Assembly: GCA_023634235.1 (NCBI GenBank)
Contig: JAMKCF010000018.1
Coordinates: 1,189,974 to 1,253,973, forward strand
Length of the DNA: 64,000 nucleotides
Source: Pisaster brevispinus
Taxonomy: Eukaryota; Echinodermata; Asteroidea; Forcipulatida; Asteriidae
Direction: 5' to 3'
This document shows positions 46,763 through 58,800 of this stretch, piece after piece. A program made the translations under genes and the position numbers. The stretch's first letter is position 1. Each line of letters starts with the position of its first letter. The notes under the pieces are model-generated. The model had not been told where the DNA came from, made no database searches, and saw only the letters and a program-made list of their open reading frames with translations.

Positions 46763-46917
46763 TTTAAATCTAAAACTAAAGAGAAAACAGAGGATTCCAG
46801 AACCAACCCGGTATTTTGTTTTTAATGCAAATCACTGTAATGAAAGTAAAGAGTGTTGGAAAGGTCAGCGTTTAGCCTTGCGGAATTTCAAATAGACAAA
46901 GGAATCATAGAGTCTCT

Positions 46918-47068
46918 CATTTTACCCCTGGGTGGAGAGAAGCAATTATGGTTAAGTGTCTTGCTCAAGGACACAAGTGTCATGACCGGGATTCGAACCC
47001 ACATCCCAATGACTTAACCACCAGAACTTGAGTCCGATGCTCTTATCCGCTCGGCCACGACACACCAC
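46918..47068 (-). mobile_element. SINE subfamily A, 3' truncated, minus strand
   Basis: Head GTGTCGTGGCCGAGCGGATA with GACTCAAGTTCTGG and GGTTCGAATCCC, then GAGCAAGACACTTAACCATA. It stops at CCACCCAGGGGTAAAATG. Confidence 0.85.
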
Positions 47069-48241
47069 TGATTTCAGCCTCAAAATAATATTTGTGACAT
47101 CTTGTGTTGAAAAGTGCCCGATCCAAGTCTTCCACGTGAGCACCACATTGTGAACATAAAGTCCCTTCTATAGATTTTCAAAACTTGTTGGAACTGCCCT
47201 TACCGGTTTGTTTTTTTCAACCAGTCCTGTATGTCTATTGAGATTCTACCTCTATGGTTACAGACTCTGGACTTCACATACTGGTATTCAAGACAGAAAA
47301 TTGTCCATCTTTATTAATAAACAAATGCAACAATCATGTATTTTACAACAACGGCACATAGTGGTGGAAACCTTGTATGTTGATGTTTGATAAGAAAAGG
47401 CCGATGATACCTTATCCCTTAATGGAGACGGAGTACCAGTTAATCAATCCTCCAATGACTAATTAAGCCATTTCTCCAAAGTGTATTAAATGACCTGGGG
47501 AAGTCATATTCCTTGATATCCGAGACTGGACCATTCCACATATTAAAAAGGGGGGTCAGGTCACAGAGATGTTTTTTTGAGGGGCAGAAAACTATCTCCA
47601 CTCATGTACTAAGCACATGTATCCCATGTCAAATACAGATCTACCAAGATACAACCCTTTGATAAGTGGAGCCGTCTGCAATTAATTACACAAAGAAAAG
47701 AAAAAAAGCTCAAATAATCCCAGACACAAGCTAGGCATGTAAAAAAGTCATTTCGTGTAAAACTTATTAAGAAGTACACCAAAAAAAGCATTGTTAATGT
47801 ATCTTTCACGGTATGGATATAAAAACAAAATGGTACGGCCCAGCGATAAAGTGGGAGGCTGCCACGCCCTAAAGGGTGCTAATATATTGTAAAATTTGAT
47901 ACACACAAAGAATATGAATAACAAAGCAGTTGTCTGCAATTTTAATTGCGGATTGGTCTTCATAGAACGATGGGTTCAAAATACCTTGTGTTGGCCGGTC
48001 GAATTCGTGAGGCGCTTCATTTTGTTTGGTTGCTTATTGCATTTGTATGAAAAGCTGTCGGGCTACGTTTTTCACATGAATGACTGGGATCACTACATCG
48101 TAAAATAAAAATAATAGAAGCATCTTCTCAAGCACCTGCCACCCATTATGCATTCCCCTTGAATTGTGCACAGCGTGGACTCATTCCCACCGGGGAGAGC
48201 TGGGAAATACGAGTTTTGATATTAGACAGACTTGTAAATAT

Positions 48242-48470
48242 ATTGATAGTTCACAATAGACGCCATGTTTACGGGCAAATTGCATTTTGGCTTGCAGGCG
48301 CGTCAAGTGCTCAAATTATTTACGCAGCCGGCGCGCTGTTTACTAACCAATCGTGCGATGAGTTTTGTGAATTGTACGCGTGCTGCACGCCGTGACGCGA
48401 AACGCATGACTGTGTGTTCTAAATTGCCCGAAAGATGGCCGATATACGTCATATTGCAATCTATAGATAG
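48242..48470 (-). repeat. MITE with CTATAGATAG-like ends, copy 3
   Basis: Inverted copy of 22669-22899: GATAGTTCACAATAGACGCC at the left and ATATTGCAATCTATAGATAG at the right. Confidence 0.85.
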
Positions 48471-48812
48471 GAAAATAATGAAAAGGTTGAAAAAGGGGGA
48501 AAAAAGAAAAAAACACCACTATTTCATAGAATTATGATAGGCTGTCAGGCTTCATGCCTGAGGCATAAGCTTTTTGTCAGATTCAAATTTTGTGGGAACA
48601 AATTACGTCTTTCTCTAAAACTACACTACTTCAATTGGAGTCGTTTCTAACAAAGTTTTTATAACTCTGACAGTCTTTTTCTTATCAAATACGTTTTTAC
48701 GGCCATTAACTTTTGGAGTAATTACAAAAAGTATAACCTGCCTGTAAAACAAAGTATTTTGATGAAAATTAAATGATAAATTTGAAACCATAAACTCTGT
48801 GAAAAGTATAAT

Positions 48813-51800
48813 TTAGTGCAGGATCCCATAAATAGAAAACTCCACATCTGCAATCGGCTGGACGTCTGAGGCGTTCACACTATGCAGGTGGCATTGTCCA
48901 TGGACTCTCGAGAAGTCAAACGAGAAACAGCGAGAGTGTTTCATGCAGTATCCAGCACACTGGGTGAGGTGCCGTGCTGAATCGGACGATAGAGGGCCGG
49001 GGTTTAGCATCTTGTAACCTTTGTGCAGAACAACGAAGGACGCAGACCTCAGTTTGGGTGATGTAGGAAGGGGCACTGTTTTTAACGGAGTAAATACAAA
49101 AGCGTGTTAAGTTCTTTTGGTAATTTTTAACCACGCCCACATTACACAGTTCCCAAATGACGGACCAATAGACTGTGCAAGGCTCACGCATATCGAACAC
49201 GTTTAAACAGTCGGACAAAATTCTTAATTGTTTACGGAGGTAAAGTCTGATTCTCGTTGTTGTTGCTATTGATTTGTTAAACTTATTTTGTATACTTCCA
49301 TGTTATTTCATGGCTAAATTTTACTCTCTCAACAGTATTAAGTAATTTTTCATATACCCCTTAACTACGTTAAACTAGTCTTTGAAGCTGCGGAATCACG
49401 TACAACTCAATGTTTAGGAACAACTTGGCCCAGGAAGTTCGAATTTGCGCGAGACTTGCACAACATAATTATCCACACACAGCTCTGGTGCACATTGCCT
49501 TTGGATTGGGCGCTTTGGGCTATAAAAAGCGTTTGTTATAAAATGAATTATGGTTGGAATGACGTTTTTAAAGTAGAATATAGTGATTAATACACAAGTG
49601 TCTCTCGAGATTGTGTGGTTTTCCTTTTACTTGTAATGAACTAACACGGTCTGCCAATCATTTTGTGGGATCAAAAATGTTGTTCTACAAAATGGCGGAC
49701 CGTTTTAGTTCACGAAGTAAAACGAAGGCATTTTATTTGTGTGGATCATGGATATTCTACTTTAAAAACATATTGCCAATCAAAATAATTTCATAACAAA
49801 CGCTTTTACCACCCAAAGCGCCCAAAATCTAAGGCAACGTGTCCCTTTAATTGTAAGGAGTTGACAAGAGAAGTCTAAAGTTCTGGATTTGCCTTTCACT
49901 GAGCTTTCAAAACATCGGCAGTGAAAGTTGACACAGAATATTTAAATTAATCTGGAGTTCTTCTAACGGGGTCTCGATAGGGTAAATATAAATAAATTAT
50001 AAATCGACGTTTTGATCAGTGTGCTCAGCTCGTCTTCATCACACTTATAGTTTTCCTCTCAGAACCAGTACTTGTCAGTAGTTGGCATTCGTCATAAAAG
50101 CTTTTATGAAATTGAAATGCAAAAAGAGCTTCAGAACTCGCTCACCTGGGGTTTGGTTACACTCCCATGTATATTCCTTAACGGACACTTCGGCGAGTTG
50201 CAAGACCGCCTCAGTAACACCCGGGTAAGAAGGATCGATATCGAAGCTGACCCACCTTGCCACCACCGGCGGATCACACAGAAATACGATTTCAGCACCA
50301 CGAGTGGACTGTGACAACGTGGCTGGTTGACCGCATCGCTGGTTGTCGGCGTAGTTCGAGGAAATCCCGGCTCGTGCGGTAGCTCCGAAGAAGCGGTTAC
50401 CTTAGGCAAAATGGGGGAAACAATAAAGTCACTGTTATTAGTAAACTTTATTTTGCAGAGACGGAAAAATTATTGCCCGATCATACTTCAGGAACGCCCA
50501 TACTCTTTCCCGATGGGAGACTTTGGAACGCTACGTGACAGCAGACTTACCGGGTAAATTTTCAGTGTTTACGTAGTTCTGAGCATGCGCACATTACCGA
50601 GAAAAATGGGTTTATCTGGTAAGTCTGCTGCCACCTAGCGTCCCAAAAGTTACTGTTTAACTATCTTCTTAGCAATTGGAGTATAAATTATTCCTTGATT
50701 CCCCCATTATCACTAAGTACCGATATAACATTTTCAACACAGTCTTTGGGTGGTATATGATGTTGATAGCGCCCTCTGTCGGCAATGATTTCTGTTTTTA
50801 ACAAACCCAACAACAGGGTTTCGCAACAGAGCCTGGGCGATTTGGGCGACCACAGACCAGAAGACTAAGAAGAATGTACGTTTTCTTACCGCAGCAATCT
50901 GTTCTGAGTCGAACTGTAATTTTTCCCAAGCAATGTTCACCGCCCAAGTCAAGTTTCCACCATGGATGATGGTCACCATGCGCTAGTATAAGAAATACAC
51001 AGCTTTAGTAAAACAATAATTCACCACACAATGTCTCACCATGGAGGTCGCCAAAGTCAATTTTTCAATTACCAACCAACACCAATAATGCTCCAGTAAA
51101 CATGATTTAAGGGTTGTATAATGTTGTTCAGCCCTACCCCCCCCCCCCCAAACAACAACTCTGGGACCTGATCCCCTCTTAGATATATGTAATGGTCCAA
51201 TTTAGGATATCAAGGACTTTGACTAACCCAGGGCATTGCACTTTGGAGAAAACAGTGAATTGCAGTAAAATGTGTCATGATTTAGAGTCACCAGCCCACA
51301 CTTAATTCCTCAATGATGCCTTTGGACACTTATAAACGGTCCGTTTGTAAAAATAATTTCTTACCACCCCCCCAAATTTTTTTTTTCTTCACATTTACTC
51401 CTGAGACCTGGCCAAATAGAATGGGAAAAAGGGAGTTTACCTGGGCTGATACTTTGAAAAAATAAACATCAATAACATCCCCCTTAAGAATTTCCACAGG
51501 GGTCGTATAAATCTCTTTGCCTGGTGGGGCTATCATAGCCACGCCTGACTGAAATCAGTCACGTATTCACCATGCAGTTAGCTTACAGGTGGCTTGATGG
51601 GTTGGAATGTGTTTTGTTGAGTGAACTCAAATATTTTCATAAAACTGAGGATTTGGTACAAATATACGTTTCCATTCTCTTGGAAAGAAGCTTTTCCTGT
51701 TGTGAAATGTCGTTTTGGTCTGTATTTTTCAACCAATGAAAGTGGATGGATATGGAATGGAAATGGATGTTCAGACCAAATCTTCAGTTTTATTGAAAAA

Positions 51801-52138
51801 TGTGAATTCACATGAGTTTACTTTAGTAATACATGCTGTTTCTTATCTGATGTTTCAGAGAATTTGAATGGATTATGTTCACCGAAAATTATTTAGCATG
51901 CTAATTATAAAACGGAGAGTTGAAAACCATGGTGAATACGTGGGAGTTTTGTTCTCATTAGGCTTGCAAACTTACCCGTGTGACTGAAACTGTGAGTATG
52001 GCCATCGTTAGCACACATTGATGGCAAATTGTAGAGGGCAGACCGGTAAGTTGTACTCTGTGACGTTGGCTTTCCAATTACATAAAGAACTTGTGCGTGT
52101 GTAAGGACGAGCAAAAGGAAAGTTGACGTTATGCACAA
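48813..52138 (-). CDS. Secreted-type fucolectin (F5/8) plus PAN/apple-like domain protein, 4 exons seen
   Basis: Exons in transcript order: about 52138-51976 (5' edge uncertain), 50982-50890, 50400-50146, 49075-48813 with stop. All junctions are phase 1. The first exon reads through a hydrophobic signal-like STFLLLVLTHAQV into GKPTSQSTTY, the usual fucolectin opening. The next two give HPWWKLDLGG, RLRTDCCGNR, NQRCG and FLCDPPVVARWVSFDI, then LAEVSVKEY, a complete eel-fucolectin/tachylectin-4/pentraxin-1 type domain. The motif H-x24-R-x-D-x4-R is intact. The last exon has cysteines spaced as in PAN/apple domains (QCAGYC, RCFSFDF, QCHLH). The likely role is extracellular glycan recognition. No ATG lies in frame in the first exon after the stop upstream, so the start codon must be in an unseen exon. 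Confidence 0.8.
49489..49847 (+). repeat. About 360-bp fold-back with about 120-bp arms in a lectin intron
   Basis: The left arm, GTGCACATTGCCTTTGGATT, GGGCGCTTTGGG and AAAGCGTTTGTTAT, is mirrored at the right by ATAACAAACGCTTTTACCAC, CCAAAGCGCCC and AAGGCAACGTGTCCC. ACGTTTTTAAAGTAGAATAT pairs with ATATTCTACTTTAAAAACAT. The centre is AACACGGTCTGCCAATCATT facing AATGGCGGACCGTTTTAGTT. Confidence 0.9.
50519..50651 (+). repeat. GACGCTAGG-TIR MITE, copy 2
   Basis: ACTTTGGAACGCTACGTGAC then AGCAGACTTACC at the left; GGTAAGTCTGCTGCCACCTA then GCGTCCCAAAAGT at the right, an about 32-bp TIR. It lies in the intron between the two main lectin exons. Confidence 0.85.
51621..51811 (+). repeat. 191-bp fold-back with about 37-bp arms
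   Basis: GTGAACTCAAATATTTTCAT, then AAAACTGAGGATTTGGT, pairs with ACCAAATCTTCAGTTTTATT, then GAAAAATGTGAATTCAC. Open frames on both strands here are a consequence of the palindrome. Confidence 0.85.
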
Positions 52139-52847
52139 CGTAAACGTACACCGTAAAAAACTGATTCATACATTGGTGTTTTTTTACGGTAATTTACCTG
52201 GCAGTGTCGATGCCAAAAATTGTAAACAAAATGGAACGAAACACAGTTAAGCCTAAGTAAATCACAGTGACATTTTTTATATAAGCACAAATTACGCATA
52301 GAATACTGTTTATGTATAGAGAAGTAAAAAACGGTAACCGGAAATATTATGGTATTACTAATGCCCCTGACATTGGCCGCCATCTTTGATGTCAGACAGT
52401 GGATGTATGCACGCGCGCGTGTGAGGCATATTTTGTTTAGACTATAAAACACAGCGTACCAAGCAACTTCACTCTTCATTAGAAGTATGACTAGGCTATA
52501 GGGGAGTCTTTTTGTTCTCCACTTATTTTTTATTTTTCTACCCAGTGGCTACTTGTTTTATTTATCGGTATACCTTATTTACACAATTCGGTTAAAAAAA
52601 ATATTTAAACAATCCAAATGAGACATTGACTTTACTATTATTGAAATTATTCCAACCTGAAGATACCGGAAACAAATGGTATCCATTTGAAAATGAACCC
52701 GTATCTACAAAATAGTTGACGAGTAACCTACTTCAGCTGGATTCGATTTCACAAAGTACTAAGATACATCCATGTTGTTACTATCGCCTTGCTAATTATG
52801 TTGTGACGTCACAGTTTTCTTTGTAATTGAGGGTGTTTCCGAAATTA

Positions 52848-53296
52848 TGGCTTTAGGGGCTATTCAGAATAGTCAATGTTAAAAAAATTCAACTTTTTTC
52901 GAAATTGTTTTGACCCACCCACCCACCCCAAATTTCGATTTTTAAATATTGAATGGCTTCATAATATAACCTATACACTGAAGAACAAAGTAATACCTCA
53001 AATGAACCAGATATTTTAGACCAAAGGTCTCCAAAATCAGTAGTTTTCAAATGTTATTTTTTTTCCAGGCATTTTTTTCAGAACTTGGTAGTTCAATCAA
53101 GAATTGACTTGATACTCTTGGCCAGTTGGGTACTTTTTCTTCTTCTTTTTCGTTTGCTAATTTATATACTTTTTAATATTTTTTTTTATAAAAACTGAAT
53201 TTCAATTTTCTTGTGACCCACCCACCCACAGTTTTGGGAAAAAAAATCAATTTTTTTTTAAACACTGACTATTATTCTAAATGGCCCCTTAGCTGT
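52848..53296 (+). repeat. Fold-back element with CCCACCCA inner repeats
   Basis: GGCTTTAGGGGCTATTCAGA, then ATAGTCAATGTT, pairs with AACACTGACTATTATTCTAA, then ATGGCCCCTTAGCT. Just inside both arms is GACCCACCCACCCAC, in direct orientation. Confidence 0.75.
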
Positions 53297-54224
53297 GTGG
53301 CTACGGCCCGAACGCCCAACAAACATGTTCTTCAACGTTACCGTTGAAGCCAATGGCAATAGCTGTAGCCGAAGTCACTTAAATCTGACACTGCCTTGGG
53401 TGAAGGATATACGTCTTAAGAACCATCTTTGTGAAATCGAGCCCTGGTGAAACCTACAACCGCACTGATCATAAAGGTACCCAATCGACCGATATTCCTT
53501 CCTCCACATCCTTACCTTGTAGGTCACATTGAGCATCTTGTAGAAAGCAACAATGAAACGCAATGCGCACCAGAAGAACATCCAAAGCCCCGCCGAAAAG
53601 ATACCACCGGAAACATTTCCACTCCCACATGTTCACAGAATTAGGGTCTATATCCAACTTTCCAGCAGTGATCTTAACATAAAAATAAACAGTCTTCATA
53701 CAACGATGACATTGTCAACTGTGAAGTGATCAATCAACTCCGTCTTCCCTTAGTATGCACTTAGTCATCATGTAGTTTTACTTCGTGTGTTACTATGGTA
53801 ACGTAGATATTACTATATGCATTTTGTTCGTGCGTATAACAACACATTCTGATAGGACATACCAAGATTAAACACGATTAGGTTTGTACTCCCGTTCGCA
53901 AGGTATAAGTAAAAGGTCAAACTATAAAAAGAAAGAAAAAAAACCATGACGTCATTATGGCATCTTCGTGACGTCGTCGTGACGTTGTCTCAATGCTCAC
54001 ATATGACAAGTCCCAGTCTATGGACATGAGATAGTAACAAACAGTTTATGACAGAAAAAACTCCATGTGCCTGTATAAACCTTTTATATCTAGCTGGCTG
54101 CAAATTTTAGTACGGCATTCTTTCGAACCCGTGGGATACGTTTTTTGTTTTTTTGTTTTTTTTCCTTTTCGTTCTATTTTCAAATATTGATCTTTTTTCT
54201 ACAATGTATATGAATGAGGACGTG

Positions 54225-54640
54225 TTGCAACCAAAACACTGACTTTCGGCACGAAGACCTGGCCGCGAACTTGCAACCAAAACACTGACTTTCGGCACGA
54301 AGACCTGGCCGCGAACTTGCAACCAAAACACTGACTTTCGGCACGAAGACCTGGCCGCGAACTTGCAACCAAAACACTGACTTTCGGCACGAAGACCTGG
54401 CCGCGAACTTGCAACCAAAACACTGACTTTCGGCACGAAGACCTGGCCGCGAACTTGCAACCAAAACACTGACTTTCGGCACGAAGACCTGGCCGCGAAC
54501 TTGCAACCAAAACACTGACTTTCGGCACGAAGACCTGGCCGCAAACTTGCAACTAAAGCACTGACTTTCGACCTGGCCGCGAACTTGCAACCAAAACACT
54601 GACTTTCGACCAATCAAAACACTGACTTTCGGCACGAAAA
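54225..54640 (-). repeat. 46-bp minisatellite, about 9 units
   Basis: Units start at 54225, 54271, 54317, 54363, 54409, 54455 and 54501 and are essentially identical. The unit at 54547 is changed and shortened by 8 bases, and two truncated units follow. The core is TTGCAACCAAAACACTGACT, then TTCGGCACGAAGACCTGGCC, then GCGAAC. On the minus strand no frame contains a stop, so three long overlapping open frames result. Confidence 0.97.
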
Positions 54641-56106
54641 CCTGACCCGTTAAAGTGCGCGAGTTTGTTTCCTTCGCGTTTTAAAGCAACGTACACGGCA
54701 CCAAATTGGTGCCCCAAAATGATCGAATACGCGCAAGACTTGCACGATGTATAAACACTTTTAGATAAAGACAAAGTTTCCTTTCTCATCCCTCCCCTAA
54801 CCCCTCTCAGAACCCTTGCTCCACACTTCTTGTACCCCTGCAAATGAGATCAACAATAATTACTTGATACAGCATTCTTTTTGTTTTCTTTCTACGCATT
54901 TCACGCAATAGCTAACACAATAATTAGTTCATGGGCGATGGGAAATTGGCAATAAAAGGAAACATGAAACGCATACGTGTCAATACTTGTTAGTGTTTGT
55001 AAAGAAGAAGAAAACGATTAATAACGCTTGTGCAGCGACCATCTGAATGCTGCTTGAGGCTGGATGTTAATTTCCAAAACGTTATAGTATTCCTAATTCT
55101 CGCATTCAGACATGAAGGGACAGGTGTAAACCATTTGAAAAGGTAAAACAAATACTGAAACTATTTTGTTCCCTCGAAATGTTATTTCATCCCTCGAAAT
55201 CTTATTTCGTTACCTCGAACAATTTTGGGGTCATATGGGACATTTTACATTATGTGTCATACTTTGAAGAGTAATATAGAAATAACAGCTGAACAAGTTT
55301 TGAGAATGTTTCCCTTCCTTCACATCAAAAGACAACAAACATCAGACAGTCCTATCTCCCTAACTCAGTACGGTTTTTTTCAATGTAAATGTGTACAAAT
55401 CATGCCTGTGTGAGTCCAAGCTCTGAGGCTATTTTGTAAACGTATGATGTCACAGGTACCTGTTATATTGTACCATGTAGTTAACATGATTGCAGTCATT
55501 ATGCATTCAATATTTGTATAATGTTGTACTGCAACATGAGTGTGTAGTAAATACCGCACACATAGATCCAATGTTTGACGGAATTTGCGCACACACGTCA
55601 CGTGTCATTTTTTATTTTGTTCGTCTTGGTCACGTGGTTCGTCTTGCTCCCGCCTCTAGCTAGTTACTCTGTTCTTCCTTCACTCTTCATTTATTTATTC
55701 TAAGAAATCTTAAAGCAAGTTTTACCCCAAAGTCCACTCTTGGTAAATTGCTACAAAGAAGTTAAAAAAAAACAAAAAAAACTGAAGTCTACAATCCAGA
55801 TAGAAAAAAACACCTCGCCCAGAGGGAGTTCCAATGATGCAGTGCGTTGGAAAGTTGTTGGAATGGCTCGTTTTCTACATTTCTGCATGGCGACAAAAGG
55901 TAGAAAAGCCAGGAAAGAACGATTACATAAGCTTTTATTCATAAGTAGAGTGATTTACATAAAAATTACGGGAACAATGTGGAGAAGCTTTGACGTCCCA
56001 GTAGTTGCAAACGGCAACCTGCATTAGTGCCATTGGGGTTTCTGTATTGCATGCAAACATGGAGTTTGTGCGCCGTTTTCAAAGCACTCAATGAACAAAA
56101 CACAGC

Positions 56107-56218
56107 ATGGCCATTTTGTCAGTACTGGACAACGACTGGACCACCACGGACTGGATGCAGCGTACTTCTCAGCGTCTCAGACGGTATTCGGACGCCGCTT
56201 TTTTGATGAACTTATCTG
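56107..56218 (+). CDS. Weak candidate first coding exon
   Basis: ATGGCC in good start context opens 37 codons (MAILSVLDNDW, then TTTDWMQRTSQRLRRY, then SDAAFLMNLS). It ends at TCTG|GTAAAATT, a plausible donor in phase 1. No partner exon or family is recognised. The composition is more protein-like than the AT-rich surroundings, but this could be chance. Confidence 0.2.
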
Positions 56219-57079
56219 GTAAAATTTGCGAGGACTTGCGATGGTTGAGGTAGGCGGTACCGGCTGGCGAACAGCTCACTTCTTTCGGCCAAGAATCAAG
56301 AGACAATGGTAGAGTGTTTACTTTGTATACCAGTATATTTTTTTCAAGAAATCCAACACAACTCCCCATAGTTTTCATGTTACTGCTATGCCGGTTACAC
56401 TCAACTAAATGTATACATTTCACCCAGTCAAGTTAATGACAACATTCTTCGGTAGCGTCGAAGGAACTATAATGCAATTAGTCATTCATGAATGACAACA
56501 GACCATCCCTTGCATTATTGAAAATGGATTTCAAACGCTATTAAACTTTGGAAATATACATTTCTATTACAAATTATTCTACTGTGAAATTACACACAAA
56601 ATGGGACTCGTTTAAACTTTTGTGTCAAAGTTAATTCTGTATTTTGCAAAGTGTTATATCAGTTAACTAAACATTTTGTTCCAGTGCCATGGCTTTTCAG
56701 TATTTTTGTACTTAAATTGAGAAGTTGTTTGACGTTTGAATAAACAATTCCTCCGGAAAATAAGGAAGATAATGCAATTAGCCTATTCATGGATGTTACA
56801 GAATAATCTCTTGCTGAATGGTAAGACAACTGAATTGTTGATTATGTGTCACTCCTAAATTGAGAGCATCATGTTTGTTACGTCGAATATCAACCTCGAT
56901 CTCAGTAAGGAATTTGAGGATTTTTGTTCAAAGTGTAATTTGTATATTTTTCTCTGCATTTGTTTGAGTTTATTGTAGTGAGCGATGAATTTTCACTATT
57001 ATTTATTATTTATTAATATTATTGTTTTTTAGTGAGTGAGTGGCTGCAAACTACCGAGAGACTGTGACCAGAGGGAGGC

Positions 57080-57166
57080 ATGCAGTTGAAGATCTATGGA
57101 TTGTGTGGTTTCTGTTTGCTGGTTGTCTGCATCTGGATGCATATTGGAGGTCGCCAAAGGACCAAG
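57080..57166 (+). CDS. Candidate first exon of a type II membrane protein
   Basis: ATG follows a GC-rich leader (ACCAGAGGGAGGC) and a possible acceptor TTTTTTAG at 57031. The 29 codons give MQLKIYGLCG, then FCLLVVCIWMHIGG and RQRTK. This is a short tail, one 15-17-residue hydrophobic segment and a basic stem, as in Golgi glycosyltransferases or sulfotransferases. ACCAAG|GTAGGG is a possible donor. Reading through instead gives a proline-rich luminal-like stretch with an NSSN sequon to about 57316. No catalytic exon was found downstream in the window, so the gene would have to run past 64000. Confidence 0.3.
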
Positions 57167-58800
57167 GTAGGGACAAATTGCTGTATCCGACCGGCCACTT
57201 TTCAATTCAAACCCAGACCATACAGTTTGGCAAGCGTATGGTCCAATTCATCCAATATCCTCTATTCCAATGTCAAACCACCAGCGCCGAAGTATAGGGT
57301 AACAGTTTACGGGGCACACAAGGGGTACATACATTTTTTTTTCGTTTCCTCCTTAGTTACAGCACTGCACCCCACACCAAATTGTTTTGAAATGGATTGA
57401 ATGCCTGACCTGGTGATAAGCACTTTCTCGCTCGTGCAATCCCATTTTTCATGAAAACTTGGCTTTCAATTGTAAAAAAAAAAATAATAATAATACTAAT
57501 AAAATTTTTCGAGCAACTGCTCGCGAAAAAACAACTATTATTGCTCTATCTACCATTCAAGTAAAATGCAAACAAAATTCAAATAGTTTAAATAATATTG
57601 ACAAAACATAAGGAGGTCGGATACCCCAAGTTTGTCTAAATGGAGAAAAGATAGAGACAGAAAAGAGAAGACTGCGAAAGGTAAACGAAGATCTAACCCG
57701 TTCTCTTGCAGAGTCCCTCCCTTTTGTAACTCCCACTCCCACTACAAGATGTTCTACAAACTTGTTGATGTTGTCCCTAATATGTATAGCTTTCATTGTG
57801 ACGTCACACTGTCTCTGGCTTTTTCGTAATAAGCATATTGGTCGAAGCCAATGATGCTTTCCAATTAGAAGACTGGTCCATCAGGAATTTTCCCGTCAGA
57901 GTTGAAACTTCAAGTCGCCAGTTGTCATTTTAAAAAATTAATTGTCATGATTTTGTAATTCTAGCGTAATATTTATAAAGGATAAGTGCCAAATACCACT
58001 TCAACTAAAATTAGGTAATCTCTCTGACAAGATTACATTTTTTGAATAAATAAGAAACAAATATAATAAGGTTGGATTCCTCAATTTTCCCTTAGAACGT
58101 AATTTTATCTGCCGAGTGCACTTTGTACTCTGCACAAAAACCCACCACCCTTACAATCTAAAAAACAATCTTCATTAAGCCACTAATCTACATTCAATTG
58201 ATGGTAAATGTTTGATTCAGGAGTATTTAATAAATAATTTAGACATGCTAAATTAATATTTACATAATTCTGGTCAGCTTTACATCATTTCTGAATGTAG
58301 CTAATTTTAACTTAGCATAATGACACCAAGTCCCTTAAATTTCAATTTTTAGAAGACAAAAGATAACGAAATGTTAAAAACAGCTGTTACTCACTCATAT
58401 AGCAAAGTAACAGAAACTAAATGAATAAAACTGTAGTAGCAAACGCAAGTAGCTAAACATTTTAGCAAACGGCAAATCTATTTTAGTTAGGAAAAATTAT
58501 TCCAAACCACCAACCAATTCCATTAGCCGCTGCGGCAAGCAACGCGAGTAGGGAAAGAAAAAACACAAAGAAAGCCAAAAAAAAAAAAAAAAAAAGAGGA
58601 AAGGAGAACTGAAAAGGGAGGAGAATAATGATTTGTCTTCACCTTGAGGAAGCACAGCATTCAGCCATGGGAAAGATAGCACCAGCTATGTCTAGGTTTG
58701 TATGAATGGTAAGACAGAGTTGGCCTAGATATTAAAAGGGCAATGATAATAATGTTGGCCTAGATATAAGACTAACTCTCCACCCTTTCAGCAGGTTCAG

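Larger units (their letters stand above)
44416..48812. other. FANCE upstream region
   Basis: No coding exon I would defend. It holds the repeat at 44559-44713, a 25-bp palindrome (45737-45761), a long hairpin (46690-46762), a SINE (46918-47068) and a MITE (48242-48470). FANCE transcription presumably starts in its first kilobases, but no core promoter motif stands out. An inverted pair around GTATGGGCGGGTCA (45642 and 46435) brackets about 800 bp here. Confidence 0.65.
52139..57079. other. Region upstream of the lectin gene
   Basis: No firm gene. It should hold the missing 5' exon(s) and promoter of the lectin gene. It contains a fold-back (52848-53296), an unplaced exon-like minus-strand segment near 53511-53680, the 46-bp minisatellite (54225-54640) and a weak plus-strand exon candidate (56107-56218). 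The rest is AT-rich DNA with nothing I can name. Confidence 0.6.

Noticed and set aside
51440..51549. Additional lectin exon (SGVAMIAPPGKEIYTT...)
   Set aside because: It has an AG/GT-like frame, but its phase 0 end does not fit the phase-1 junctions on either side, and the flanking exons join perfectly without it.
53511..53680. Minus-strand exon with a hydrophobic stretch (MFFWCALRFIVAFYK)
   Set aside because: Splice-like ends exist and two frames are open, but neither matches a family and no partner exon was found. Kept only as a note.
54107..54640. Minus-strand protein gene of 117-168 residues, or a CRISPR array
   Set aside because: It is a contiguous 46-bp tandem repeat with no unique spacers. 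The open frames are a by-product of a stop-free unit.
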